The notes beneath the pieces were generated by a model. It saw only the letters and a program-made list of their open reading frames with translations. It was not told where the DNA came from and did not search any database. A stretch of 64,000 bases of DNA. Origin: Natronobiforma cellulositropha. Lineage in GTDB: Archaea > Halobacteriota > Halobacteria > Halobacteriales > Natrialbaceae. Position 1 is the first letter of the stretch. Every line of letters starts with the position of its first letter. The stretch is taken from the NCBI RefSeq assembly GCF_025629245.1, contig NZ_JANZXN010000020.1, positions 1,920 to 65,919 on the forward strand, written 5' to 3'. The position numbers were made by a program, and so were the translations under genes. Positions 18,017 through 26,199 of this stretch are shown one piece after another.

Positions 18017-19390
18017 ATGACAATTACGATAGCCCTATCCGGAGACGCGAACGTCAATCGCCGGTTCTCGATGTGTACCGACGAGCAGTTTCTCGACCTC
18101 GTCGAGGTGTTCAGAGACGCCGACGTCGGCATCACCCACCTCGAGACGGTGATCACGGAGTACGACGGCGAAAACGTGTATCCGGCGGCCGAAGCCGGTG
18201 GCACCTGGATGCGAGCGCCGCGGTTCATCGCCGACGAACTCGCCTGGGGCGGGTTCGACGCGATCTCACAGGCGTCGAACCACGCGCTCGACTACAGCTA
18301 CGGCGGTCTCCGAAGCACCTGGGACGCACTCGATGACGCTGGCGTCGCCCACGCGGGCGCGGGTGAGAACCTCGGTGAAGCACGCTCGCCGACGTACGTC
18401 GACACCGAGAACGGCCGGGTCGGTCTCGTCTCGATGACTGCGACGTTCACCCCCTGGAGCCGTGCCGGTGAAGCACGCTCAGACATGCGTGGCCGTCCCG
18501 GCGTCAACCCGGTCAGACTGTACTACGAGGTCGACGCGGAGACGCTCGAGTCGATCAAGACGCTCGCGAAACAGTTCGGCTGGTGGATCACGAAGGAGGG
18601 TGAAGAGATCCTGATCAACAGACACGGACTGCACAACACGGTCCAGCGCTACGTCGAGAACGAGGACGTCGACGGCGCAGAGATGACGCTCAACGCGAAC
18701 GACGTGGCGGGCAACCTGCGAGCGGTCGCCGACGCCGACAACCGCGCCGACGTCGCCATCGCCCACCTCCACACCCACGAGTTCGCCCCCGACGGCGACA
18801 TGACCGTCCCACCGGCGTGCATCGTCGAGTTCGCCCACCAGTGTGCCGACGAGGGTGCAGACGTCGTCGTCTGCCAGGGCAGTCACGCACCGATGCGTGG
18901 CATCGAACTCTACGAGGGCGTCCCCATCTTCTACGATCCCGGCGACTTCTTCTTCCAGAGCGACTCCGTCGAGCGCCTCCCCGCCGAGTTCTACTACCAG
19001 CACCACCACGACCTCGACACCCACCCGCTCGAGGCGACACCCTCCGAAGGCTTCGCCGCGCGTGGACTGGTCTACCCGTGGGGCGAGCCAGCCTCGGACG
19101 CCACCGAGTCGGCGTCGTTCGGGACCGAAGAGACGCTGTTGCACCCGTCTGAGGGAATGTTCGTCGGTCCCGGCTGTACCGTCCCCGTCTGCACCTTCGG
19201 CGAGGACGGCGTCGAGCGCATCGAAATCTACCCGGCGACCTGGCTCTCGAGTCCCGAGTCTTACGTCGGCATCCCGAAGCGGGCGACCGGCGAGCAGGCG
19301 ACGGAGATCCTGACCTACCTCGACGACCTCTCCTCGGCGTTCGGTACCTCCATCGACATCGAGGGCGAAGTCGGCGTCGTCTCGCTCTGA
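18017..19390 (+). CDS. CapA-family metallophosphatase-like protein
   Basis: 457 residues of the CapA/PGA_cap family (calcineurin-like fold). Metal-site motifs in order: SGDANVNRR at the N terminus, ITHLETVI, SQASNHALDYSYGG, AIAHLHTHEFAPDGD and VCQGSHAPMRG, then YDPGDFFFQ. Classical CapA belongs to poly-gamma-glutamate synthesis, but this protein lacks a signal or membrane segment and has no capB/C neighbours. Cytosolic homologues are often beside transport and catabolic genes, so a hydrolase acting in the adjoining pathway is more likely (inference). The promoter is probably ACATATAAC near 17969-17977, leaving a ~20-base leader. Confidence 0.8.
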   Translation: MTITIALSGDANVNRRFSMCTDEQFLDLVEVFRDADVGITHLETVITEYDGENVYPAAEAGGTWMRAPRFIADELAWGGFDAISQASNHALDYSYGGLRSTWDALDDAGVAHAGAGENLGEARSPTYVDTENGRVGLVSMTATFTPWSRAGEARSDMRGRPGVNPVRLYYEVDAETLESIKTLAKQFGWWITKEGEEILINRHGLHNTVQRYVENEDVDGAEMTLNANDVAGNLRAVADADNRADVAIAHLHTHEFAPDGDMTVPPACIVEFAHQCADEGADVVVCQGSHAPMRGIELYEGVPIFYDPGDFFFQSDSVERLPAEFYYQHHHDLDTHPLEATPSEGFAARGLVYPWGEPASDATESASFGTEETLLHPSEGMFVGPGCTVPVCTFGEDGVERIEIYPATWLSSPESYVGIPKRATGEQATEILTYLDDLSSAFGTSIDIEGEVGVVSL

Positions 19391-19495
19391 GCTGAGCGCC
19401 CACACCCGAGAACACTTCTCAGACCTGGTTCAAACGGCCAGACGTCACGTCGACTCGAGAGCAACAGTAAAGTGAGCAGGGTGCTCACTGCGTGC

Positions 19496-19933
19496 ATGGT
19501 ACTCGTTGCAGCAGTGGATAGAACCGAGCGCGCGGCGACCGTCGTCGACGAAGCAGCACGGCTCGCCGACGCCTTCGACGACGAGGTTCACGTCGTCCAC
19601 GTCCTGACGCGATCGGAGTTCGTCGACCTCGAGCGGGCGAGCGTCGACAAGACCGGGAGTCCGACCGAGATCGAACGGGTCCGTGAGATCGCCGCCGAAA
19701 TTGCCGCTGAGGCGGCCGTCGGTCTCGACGTCCCGTACGATGCCGTCGGGTTGGTCGGCAACCCCGCAGAGCGGGTCGTCGACTACATCGACGAGGTCGA
19801 CGCCCGGTACGTCGTGACCGGCAGTCGGAAGCGCTCGCCGGCCGGCAAGGTGTTGTTCGGCAGCGTCGCCCAGTCGATCCTGCTCAACGCGACCTGCCCG
19901 GTCGTGACGACGGTCGACCAGTTACCCGAGTGA
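19496..19933 (+). CDS. Universal stress protein (UspA family)
   Basis: 145-residue Usp domain. The opening MVLVAAVDRTERA gives the first strand with the conserved Asp, and the nucleotide-binding signature is YVVTGSRKRSPAGKVLFGSVAQSIL followed by ATCPVVTT, the usual ATP-binding class pattern. The ATG at 19496 is preferred over an in-frame upstream start because it places the first strand right at the N terminus. It lies between the CapA-like gene and the first amidohydrolase on the same strand; whether it belongs to the pathway or is a bystander is not clear. Confidence 0.85.
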   Translation: MVLVAAVDRTERAATVVDEAARLADAFDDEVHVVHVLTRSEFVDLERASVDKTGSPTEIERVREIAAEIAAEAAVGLDVPYDAVGLVGNPAERVVDYIDEVDARYVVTGSRKRSPAGKVLFGSVAQSILLNATCPVVTTVDQLPE

Positions 19934-20037
19934 ACCGGAGTTCCGCGGAGGGCGTGAGAGTGCGAGACTCGAACCGGGAGTGTTCGAGACCGACGACGCG
20001 AAGCGGGCGTCTCGCTCGCCTCTACACGGACGATACG

Positions 20038-20046
20038 TTTTAATAG
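20038..20046 (+). promoter_or_regulatory. TATA box of the first amidohydrolase/Rieske operon
   Basis: TTTTAATAG 22-30 bases before the ATG at 20068, implying a leaderless or nearly leaderless transcript covering both genes. Confidence 0.6.
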
Positions 20047-20067
20047 GATGGAACGTAGTGTCTATCC

Positions 20068-21201
20068 ATGGCGAAAACCAGTAGCCTGCAATCGATGGAC
20101 GACTTACCAGTCGTCATCGACGCCGACGCACACGTCAGAGAGAGTCAAGAGGACTTCTTCCCGTATCTGGAAGAGCCGTACAACCAGTGGATTCACACCC
20201 GCAACAAGCCGTCCGATCCACGCGAAGAAGAGCGTGTCCGGAGCAAGGTCGTCAAGAGCGTCTACCCCTCGCCCGGCGCGATCCACCCGGACTTCACGGG
20301 GCGGGCTGACCGAGTCATCGTCAACTCGCCCGAGGACGTCAAAGAGGGTCACTTCGAGAAACTCGGCATCAACAAGGTCGTCCTGACCCCCTCACAGAAT
20401 CTCGCGCTCGGGGCCGTCCACCACGACGACCTCGCCGCCGCGATCGCGAGCGCCTACAACGAGTGGATGCTCGATACGATCCTCGACGCCGACCCCGACT
20501 TCTACGGCTCGATCCTGATCGCCCCGCAGAAGCCCGAAGAGGCCGCCGAAGAGATCGACCGACGCGCAGACGAGGAGAAGTTCGTCGCCGTCCAGTTCCC
20601 GAGCGCGGGAGCGAACCCGCTGATGGGCCACGAGCAGTACTACCCGATCTACGAGGCCGCCCAGGACGCCGGACTCGGCATCCACATGCACAGTGCCTCC
20701 CAGATCGACATGATCTCGACCTTCTCGTTCATGGCTCGCGGAACCAGCCGCTACCTCGAGACCCACTCGACGCTCCACTCGGCCGAGCAGATGACCAACC
20801 TCGCGAGTCTCCTGACTCACGGCGTTCCCGAGCGCTACCCCGACGTCCAGTTCCTGATGCAGGAGGCCGGTATCGGCTGGCTGCCCTACTTCATGCGCCG
20901 GTTCGACCACGAGTACACCATCGCTCGAGACGACGCGCCGTGGCTGACGCAGATGCCGAGTGAGTACATCCGCTCGAACTTCCAGATCTCGAGCCAGCCG
21001 ATGGAGGGGATCGAAGAGCCGGAGTACATCCGGAGTATGATCAACCTCCTCGGACCGGAGAACCTCCTGTTCTCCTCTGACTACCCACACCACGACTTCG
21101 ACAACCCGGAGGCGCTGTTCAACGTTCTCCGCGGCAGCCTCGAAGAGGCTGACGTCGAAGCGATCTTCGGCGGCAACGCACAGCAGTTCTACAACCTCTA
21201 A
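20068..21201 (+). CDS. Amidohydrolase-family (ACMSD/Amidohydro_2-like) metalloenzyme, copy 1
   Basis: 377-residue TIM-barrel metal-dependent hydrolase or decarboxylase of the Amidohydro_2 superfamily. The first-strand motif is VIDADAHVRE, where D-x-H stands in for the usual H-x-H; further candidate ligands are His in GLGIHMHSAS, His in SLLTHGVPERYPD and Asp in LLFSSDYPHHDFD. This D-A-H variant is common in 2-amino-3-carboxymuconate-semialdehyde-decarboxylase relatives acting on aromatic-derived acids. It is followed by a Rieske gene after 17 bases, and the pair is paralogous to 31927-33431. Substrate unknown. Confidence 0.88.
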   Translation: MAKTSSLQSMDDLPVVIDADAHVRESQEDFFPYLEEPYNQWIHTRNKPSDPREEERVRSKVVKSVYPSPGAIHPDFTGRADRVIVNSPEDVKEGHFEKLGINKVVLTPSQNLALGAVHHDDLAAAIASAYNEWMLDTILDADPDFYGSILIAPQKPEEAAEEIDRRADEEKFVAVQFPSAGANPLMGHEQYYPIYEAAQDAGLGIHMHSASQIDMISTFSFMARGTSRYLETHSTLHSAEQMTNLASLLTHGVPERYPDVQFLMQEAGIGWLPYFMRRFDHEYTIARDDAPWLTQMPSEYIRSNFQISSQPMEGIEEPEYIRSMINLLGPENLLFSSDYPHHDFDNPEALFNVLRGSLEEADVEAIFGGNAQQFYNL

Positions 21202-21218
21202 CAACACTACAAGAAGTA

Positions 21219-21578
21219 ATGAGCAACAGTACACGACACCTCGTATCCACGGTCGACGACATCGAAGACGGAGAACGGTTCATCACGGAGATCGAAGGCA
21301 GAGAGATCTGTGTGATCAACGCAGACGGCGAGTACTACGCCGTCGCGAACTACTGCATCCACCAGGGCGGTCCCGTCTGTGAAGGCTCGATGGGCGGCTA
21401 CCTCACCGTCGACGAACGGAAAGAACTCGTCTACAAGGACGAAGAGAACATCCTGTGTTGTCCCTGGCACGCCTGGGAGTTCGACGTCAAGACCGGCAAG
21501 CACGTGACGAACGACAACTACCAGATTCCGACCTACGACATCCAGATCGAAGACGACAACATCTACGTCACGGTCTAA
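21219..21578 (+). CDS. Rieske [2Fe-2S] ferredoxin, copy 1
   Basis: 119-residue stand-alone Rieske protein. Cluster ligands are Cys-x-His in NYCIHQGGPVCEG and Cys-x2-His in CPWHAWEFDVKTG. The spacing between the two motifs is longer than in many dioxygenase ferredoxins because of an insert (GYLTVDERKELVYKDEEN). No oxygenase alpha subunit is found anywhere in the window, so its partner is not a normal Rieske dioxygenase nearby. It is separated by 17 bases from the amidohydrolase and shares its transcript. It is similar along its whole length to the Rieske protein at 33069-33431. Confidence 0.92.
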   Translation: MSNSTRHLVSTVDDIEDGERFITEIEGREICVINADGEYYAVANYCIHQGGPVCEGSMGGYLTVDERKELVYKDEENILCCPWHAWEFDVKTGKHVTNDNYQIPTYDIQIEDDNIYVTV

Positions 21579-21694
21579 TCGACGACCGTCGGCGACACCT
21601 CAGCCGTTTCTCACACGAATTGCTCTCCCCGACAGCGAGTGCGACGTATCCACGAGTGGATCCACCCACAGCGCGGCGATGGCTGGCTCACCAA

Positions 21695-21702
21695 GGTATA
21701 AG
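21695..21702 (+). promoter_or_regulatory. TATA box of the MBL hydrolase gene
   Basis: GGTATAAG 25-32 bases before the ATG at 21727; predicts a leaderless transcript. Confidence 0.6.
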
Positions 21703-21726
21703 CCCACCCGGGCGCAGTCCTAGGCC

Positions 21727-22572
21727 ATGAACGCGACGACGGACTGGTTCAGCGTCACGGATCTCGGCGGTGGCTGGTACAGGGTTAGCGAAGCCGAGGG
21801 CCACTTTCCGTGTCACAGCTACGTCCTCGAAGACGGCGACGAAGCACTGGTGGTGGACACGGGACTCGGCGTCGACGACCTCCGGGGCGTCGTCGAAGAC
21901 CTCGTCGGAACCGACGTTCGGGTCCTCCTGACACACGCCCACTGGGACCACATCGGTGCGGCCCACCAGTTCGACGACGTACTGATCGACGAGCGCGAGC
22001 GAACCCCCGACGGGCGCGTCTCCATCGACGGTCTCACCGACGAGTCGGTCGAACGCCCCGCCCAGTTCGTCGCGGGCTGGCTCGAGGCAGGCAACGAGTT
22101 CCCGGAGTCGTTCGACCCCGACAGCTACGAGATCAGGCCCGTCGCCGACGTGGAGGTGGTCACGCCGGGCGAGACGCTCCGCATCGGCGAGCGCGAGCTC
22201 GAACTGGTCGCGACGCCCGGCCACTCGCCCGGACAGCTCGCCGTGCTCGACCGAGAGGCGGGTATCTGCCACGGCGCGGACGTGCTCGAGCCCGGCGGGA
22301 CGCTCTACGCCCACCTCGAGCACTCGGACGTCTCGGCCTACCGCGAGACGGTCGACCGACTCATCGAGTACCGAGAGGCGGGGGCGTTCGACGTACTCAC
22401 CCTGGGACACGGTGAGCCGATTCGCGGGGGGGACCTCGCGATACTCGAGGACGTCGCGACGGCGCTGGCAGCCATCGAGCGTGACGACGCACCGTTCGAG
22501 ACCATCGAGACGCACTGGGGACCGACCCGTCGGTACGACATCGGGGGAATCGAGGTACTCACTCGAGCGTGA
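21727..22572 (+). CDS. MBL-fold metallo-hydrolase
   Basis: 281-residue metallo-beta-lactamase-fold enzyme with the canonical metal motif THAHWDHIGAA, the second-shell TPGHSPGQLAV and the closing LGHGEP. A glyoxalase-II or lactonase/arylsulfatase-like hydrolase activity on an ester, thioester or lactone is the family expectation. It has its own promoter and lies between the first Rieske gene and a convergent SDR gene inside the catabolic island, so it could hydrolyse a pathway intermediate (inference). The N terminus (MNATTDWFSVTDLGGGWYRV) starts directly in the first strand, supporting this start. Confidence 0.9.
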   Translation: MNATTDWFSVTDLGGGWYRVSEAEGHFPCHSYVLEDGDEALVVDTGLGVDDLRGVVEDLVGTDVRVLLTHAHWDHIGAAHQFDDVLIDERERTPDGRVSIDGLTDESVERPAQFVAGWLEAGNEFPESFDPDSYEIRPVADVEVVTPGETLRIGERELELVATPGHSPGQLAVLDREAGICHGADVLEPGGTLYAHLEHSDVSAYRETVDRLIEYREAGAFDVLTLGHGEPIRGGDLAILEDVATALAAIERDDAPFETIETHWGPTRRYDIGGIEVLTRA

Positions 22573-22672
22573 GCGAGGGCGAGGACGAGAATTGGGGGAA
22601 CGAACGATCGGAAAGAGATGGTGGCTGCTCTCGAGGAGGCGTGGGGGTGTCGTTCTGGGGTGCCTCTGTCGG

Positions 22673-23476
22673 CTAGAACGCCTCCGAGTCCAGGTCGAAG
22701 TGGCTCGGACCCTGGACGGTCGGGAACAGGCCACCGTTGACGTGGATGACCTGTCCGGTGATAAAGCTAGCTTCGTCCGTGGCGAGGAAGGCAGCCGCGG
22801 GCGAGAACTCCTCTGGCTGGCCGAGGCGGCCGAGCGGGGCGCGCCCGCGCCAGACCTTGTAGCGGTCCTCGAGTCCGGGGTAGTTCTCGAGGTTGCGGTC
22901 GGTGTCGAAGACGCCGGGGACGAGACAGTTCGAGGTGATGTTGTGTTGGCCGACCTTGCTCGCGAACGCCCGCGTCAGGCCGAACAGGCCCGCTTTCGTC
23001 GAGACACAGTGGATGCGCCCGGTCGTCCCGAAGTAGGCGTCGACGCCGGAGATGAACATGAGCCGCCCCCACTCGTTGTCGATCATCTCGGGGAGGACGT
23101 ACTTCGAACAGAGGTAGCCACCCGTCAGGTTGGTCGCGATGACCCGGTTCCAGTCCTCGAGGGTGATCTCGTCGTAGTCCTCGTGCGGGCGGATACCGAC
23201 GTTGTTCACGAGGATGTCCGGTGCGGAGAACTCCCGGTTGATCTCGTTGACCGCGTCGATGACGGAGTCCTCGTCGCTGACGTCGAGTTGGACGCCGTAG
23301 GCGTCGACGCCGTACTCGGCTTCGACCTCGTCGACCGCCTGATCGAGCACCGAGCGGTCGCGTCGGTTGCTGATGACGACGTCTGCGCCGAGTTCTGCGA
23401 AGTCTTCGATCATCTCGCGGCCGAGGTTCTGGGTCGAGCCCGTCACCCAGGCGGTTTTACCGTCTAGTTCGAACAT
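22673..23476 (-). CDS. Short-chain dehydrogenase/reductase-like protein lacking the catalytic Tyr
   Basis: 267-residue Rossmann-fold SDR. The cofactor motif VTGSTQNLGREM and the NNVGIR motif are present, and the acidic C-terminal GQVIHVNGG is typical. The active-site YxxxK motif is altered: the segment reads GRIHCVSTKAGLFGL, so the Tyr four residues before the Lys is a Cys. The protein may therefore be inactive as a classical dehydrogenase, may have a different reaction, or may act in binding. It is convergent with the MBL gene and divergent from the DapA-like gene. Confidence 0.85.
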   Translation of the reverse strand: MFELDGKTAWVTGSTQNLGREMIEDFAELGADVVISNRRDRSVLDQAVDEVEAEYGVDAYGVQLDVSDEDSVIDAVNEINREFSAPDILVNNVGIRPHEDYDEITLEDWNRVIATNLTGGYLCSKYVLPEMIDNEWGRLMFISGVDAYFGTTGRIHCVSTKAGLFGLTRAFASKVGQHNITSNCLVPGVFDTDRNLENYPGLEDRYKVWRGRAPLGRLGQPEEFSPAAAFLATDEASFITGQVIHVNGGLFPTVQGPSHFDLDSEAF

Positions 23477-23644
23477 CAGCTAAGAGAGGCGCGGGAGCGA
23501 CCAAAACGTTTGTGGAAGGCGAACGCCCGACGCTGAAGGGCAGAGCGGCGACTGTGAAAGCTAGCGGGAGACGGACAGAGCGCGTGACGGCCGCTCGAGT
23601 AATGGGTAGATTTACGGTCCCCCGCTGGATAGCTACGTTCGATC

Positions 23645-24538
23645 ATGTCCGGAGAGATCACGGGGATCGTTTCACCAGTACTGACACCGTTCGACGAGGA
23701 GGGGAACCTCGTCGCCGAGCACATCGAAGCCAGCGTCGACTACGCACTCGAGTGTGGCTGTCACGCCATCGTGGCGGCAGGCACCGGCGTCCAGGAGACC
23801 GCAGCGCTCACCGTCGAGGAGCGAAAGACCGTCATCACCGAAACCATCGACGCCGTCGACGGCGCACGGCCGGTACTCGCCGGCGTCTCGTATCCGGCAC
23901 AGCCTGTTACCGACGACCTCGCCGCACACGCCGAAGCGGCCGGTGCCGACGGCGTACTCGCGATGCCGCCGTGGGGCGTCGCCCCGAGCGAGGACGCCAT
24001 CGTTCGCTACTTCCAGGGAATCGCTGAGGCGACCGACCTGCCGATGCTCGTCTACAACAACCCCGGCGTCACCATCGACATGTCGAAGGAGACGATGGCC
24101 CGCGTCGCCGAGGAGGTCGAGACCGTCGAGTACGTCAAGGAGAGCCTGCGCGACTGGCAGAAGATCGCCTGGCTCTTCGAACGCATCCACCACGAGGGCC
24201 ACGCGGAGGTCTTCACGACGATGGACGTCCTCCTGCCGACGCTCCAGGCGGTCGACACCGGCGTCGTCACCCCCGCACCGCTCTCGACACCCGCAATGGG
24301 CATCTACGAGGCGGTTCAGGAAGGCGACCTCGAGCGCGCCCAGCAGCTCCAGCGGCTCTTCGGTGACTTCCCACCCGAGGCCGCACAGAACGGACTCACA
24401 GCAGTGTGTAAAGCAGCGGCACAGATCGCTGGCGTTCCCGTCGGTGATCCCCGGGTCCCGTACGACGCCGTCGACGCTGCGGGTCGCGACGCCATCGAGG
24501 CGTGGATGGCCGACGCGGACGTGCCGACCGTCGACTGA
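23645..24538 (+). CDS. Dihydrodipicolinate synthase (DapA)-family aldolase/lyase
   Basis: 297-residue class I aldolase of the DapA/NAL superfamily. The opening GIVSPVLTPFDEEGN, the Tyr of MLVYNNPGV and the Schiff-base Lys in VEYVKESLRD are all present; AAGTGVQETAALTVEERK is the pyruvate carboxylate-binding loop region. True lysine-pathway DapA is usually near dap/lys genes; here neighbours are catabolic, so a pyruvate-releasing aldolase or a hydratase/dehydratase acting on a sugar acid or ring-cleavage product is more likely (inference). TTTACGG about 30 bases upstream is a possible TATA. An IclR regulator follows on the same strand. Confidence 0.87.
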   Translation: MSGEITGIVSPVLTPFDEEGNLVAEHIEASVDYALECGCHAIVAAGTGVQETAALTVEERKTVITETIDAVDGARPVLAGVSYPAQPVTDDLAAHAEAAGADGVLAMPPWGVAPSEDAIVRYFQGIAEATDLPMLVYNNPGVTIDMSKETMARVAEEVETVEYVKESLRDWQKIAWLFERIHHEGHAEVFTTMDVLLPTLQAVDTGVVTPAPLSTPAMGIYEAVQEGDLERAQQLQRLFGDFPPEAAQNGLTAVCKAAAQIAGVPVGDPRVPYDAVDAAGRDAIEAWMADADVPTVD

Positions 24539-24725
24539 GCGGACACACCGCCACATCGGCCGTCCGTTCGGACCGACGATTGTTCTGCTGATACGAGTGT
24601 GAGAGCGAGCGCGCTGGAGCACTCCGCCGAGTCGACGCCACTACCGGACAGCCAACCAGCACCTGCCGAGTACTCGAGTAGCTCCGGGCACGGGTGGCCG
24701 ACGCAGGCTGTTCGACAATGAGAAA

Positions 24726-24734
24726 CATTATATT
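24726..24734 (+). promoter_or_regulatory. TATA box of the first IclR gene
   Basis: CATTATATT 23-31 bases before the ATG at 24757; leaderless start expected. Confidence 0.6.
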
Positions 24735-24756
24735 CCCTCGCGAGAACTGGTAGCCA

Positions 24757-25530
24757 ATGGCACAACCGACCATCGACAGCGAAAACACGGTGAAATCGGT
24801 CGAAACGTCGTTCCACATCGTGGAATACCTCAAGGACGTCGACGGTGCTCGCGTGACGGAGGTCGCAGACGCACTCGGCATCGCGAAGAGCACCGTCCAC
24901 CGCCACCTGGTCACCCTCGTCGAGATCGGCTGCGTCGTGAAAGAGGGCGATATCTACGACGTCGGCTTCAGGTTCCTCGAGTTCGGCGAGTACGCCAAGA
25001 CGAGAAAGGCGGCCTACGCGATGGCCGAGGAGAAGGTCAAAGAGCTCGCCGCGAAGACCGAAGAGCGCGCCCAGTTTCTCGTCGAAGAACACGGCCAGTC
25101 CGTGTTCGTCTACCGCGAGACCGGACGAAACGCCGTCCAGACCGATCCGGGAATCGGCAAACGGGTGCCGATTCACGCCTCCGCCGCGGGCAAAGCGATT
25201 CTCGCACACCTCCCCACAGAGGAGGTGCGAGAGATCATCGACCAGCACGGACTGGTCGCACTGACCGAACACACGATCACCGATCCTGACGCCCTCTTCG
25301 CCGAACTCGAGGAGATCAGAGAGCGAGGCTACGCGCTGAACAACCAGGAGAACATCGACAGCCTGCGGGCCGTCGGCGTGCCCGTCCTCGGAAACAACGA
25401 CCAGGTCATCGGGAGTCTGAGCGTCTCCGGCCCGACGCATCGCTTCAAGGGCCAGTACGTCGAGCGAGAGATTCCCGACCTCTTACTCGGCACGGCGAAC
25501 GAACTCGAACTCAACATCAAGTACTCGTAA
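24757..25530 (+). CDS. IclR-family transcriptional regulator, copy 1
   Basis: 257 residues: winged helix-turn-helix at ~10-75 (VTEVADALGIAKSTVHRHLVTLVEIGC) and an IclR effector-binding GAF-like domain to the end, with IHASAAGKAILAHLP and the C-terminal IGSLSVSGPTHR typical of the family. Haloarchaeal IclR proteins commonly bind short palindromes and control sugar or aromatic catabolism. This one sits in the island immediately before a 669-base gene-free region containing three copies of a 20-bp palindrome (25602-25823), which are candidate binding sites. Paralogue at 44439-45200. Confidence 0.92.
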   Translation: MAQPTIDSENTVKSVETSFHIVEYLKDVDGARVTEVADALGIAKSTVHRHLVTLVEIGCVVKEGDIYDVGFRFLEFGEYAKTRKAAYAMAEEKVKELAAKTEERAQFLVEEHGQSVFVYRETGRNAVQTDPGIGKRVPIHASAAGKAILAHLPTEEVREIIDQHGLVALTEHTITDPDALFAELEEIRERGYALNNQENIDSLRAVGVPVLGNNDQVIGSLSVSGPTHRFKGQYVEREIPDLLLGTANELELNIKYS

Positions 25531-25601
25531 TCGCCGTCGCGACGACGGGCCGCTCGAGCGAGCATCACCGTGTGGATCGTACTCGCTCGAGACGAGTTCG
25601 A

Positions 25602-25621
25602 TGACAACCATAGGATTGTAA
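25602..25621. promoter_or_regulatory. Palindromic operator candidate, copy 1
   Basis: TGACAACCATAGGATTGTAA, 7 of 10 positions symmetric; same consensus as copies 2-4 (TTACAAYCnTAnGRTTGTAA). Confidence 0.5.
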
Positions 25622-25736
25622 TGCACCGGAAAAGCGGGCGGGCGTAACCGATCGTGCGATCGAACACCCGTTCAGGTTCGGTCGTCGGGAGATATCGATA
25701 CCGGGAGTGGCTAGCAGCCCAGTCGACGGAGGGTAC

Positions 25737-25756
25737 TTACAATCCTACGGTTGTAA
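25737..25756. promoter_or_regulatory. Palindromic operator candidate, copy 2
   Basis: TTACAATCCTACGGTTGTAA, 8 of 10 positions symmetric. Followed by TG, as in copies 1 and 3. Confidence 0.6.
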
Positions 25757-25803
25757 TGAATAAATTCGTCAGACCAGGCGATGGCCCACCAGCCAGTTCC
25801 GTG

Positions 25804-25823
25804 TTACAATCGTATGATTGTAA
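25804..25823. promoter_or_regulatory. Palindromic operator candidate, copy 3
   Basis: TTACAATCGTATGATTGTAA, 9 of 10 positions symmetric; the best copy. Its centre is 67 bp from that of copy 2. Confidence 0.65.
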
Positions 25824-26127
25824 TGTCTTCCGACGAGAGACGTACGTCGTTTCGCTGTGCGGAACCGGTTGGGACGGGGCGGGTCGGGATAACGCACCAC
25901 TTCACTGGAAGAGAGACGAAACAAACCGTGTGACAACAGCACACGCCATCTCGAGCGACTGCCCCGGGAACGTGAACGTTACGGTTCGTTCTGCAAGCTC
26001 GAACCTTATATAGGGGTGCCGGCAGCCGCACCGAAATCACCGGCCGACACTTCGTACCCAGTAGCGACGGCAGTGAAACCACTGGGGTAGTTGCGACCTG
26101 TACGAGTGGATGAGCGTCCGTGGGTGC

Positions 26128-26153
26128 CTCACACAGCGCGCACGCTGTGTGAG
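26128..26153 (-). terminator. Hairpin downstream of the hydroxyacid dehydrogenase gene
   Basis: Perfect 11-bp stem CTCACACAGCG / CGCTGTGTGAG around a 4-base loop, 46 bases after the stop of the minus-strand gene ending at 26200. There is no T-run after it on the minus strand, so it may define an RNA 3' end by processing rather than by intrinsic termination. Confidence 0.5.
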
Positions 26154-26199
26154 AGATATCGATAGCTGAGGAGCGTGCGTCTCGAGTGGCGTCTCGCGA

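Larger units (their letters stand above)
25531..26199. other. 669-base gene-free stretch with three palindromes, a direct repeat and a hairpin
   Basis: Lies between the 3' ends of two convergent genes, so it should not need to hold promoters. No open frame in it looks coding: composition is unlike the acidic neighbours and no motif is recognisable. It contains three palindromes (25602, 25737, 25804), a 12-base direct repeat GAGATATCGATA at 25689-25700 and 26153-26164, and a strong hairpin at 26128-26153. It may be the scar of a lost gene, a small RNA locus or a regulatory hub. Confidence 0.7.

Noticed and set aside
18017-19390. Calling the CapA-like gene a capsule or poly-gamma-glutamate gene
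   Set aside because: No signal peptide, and no capB or capC neighbours; the setting is catabolic.
20068-21578. Calling the Rieske proteins ferredoxins of a ring-hydroxylating dioxygenase
   Set aside because: No large oxygenase subunit or reductase of that type is present in the window, so the partner is left open.
25654-26013. A 119-codon open frame in the palindrome-rich gap
   Set aside because: Not acidic, no motif, no promoter spacing, and it overlaps two of the palindromes.
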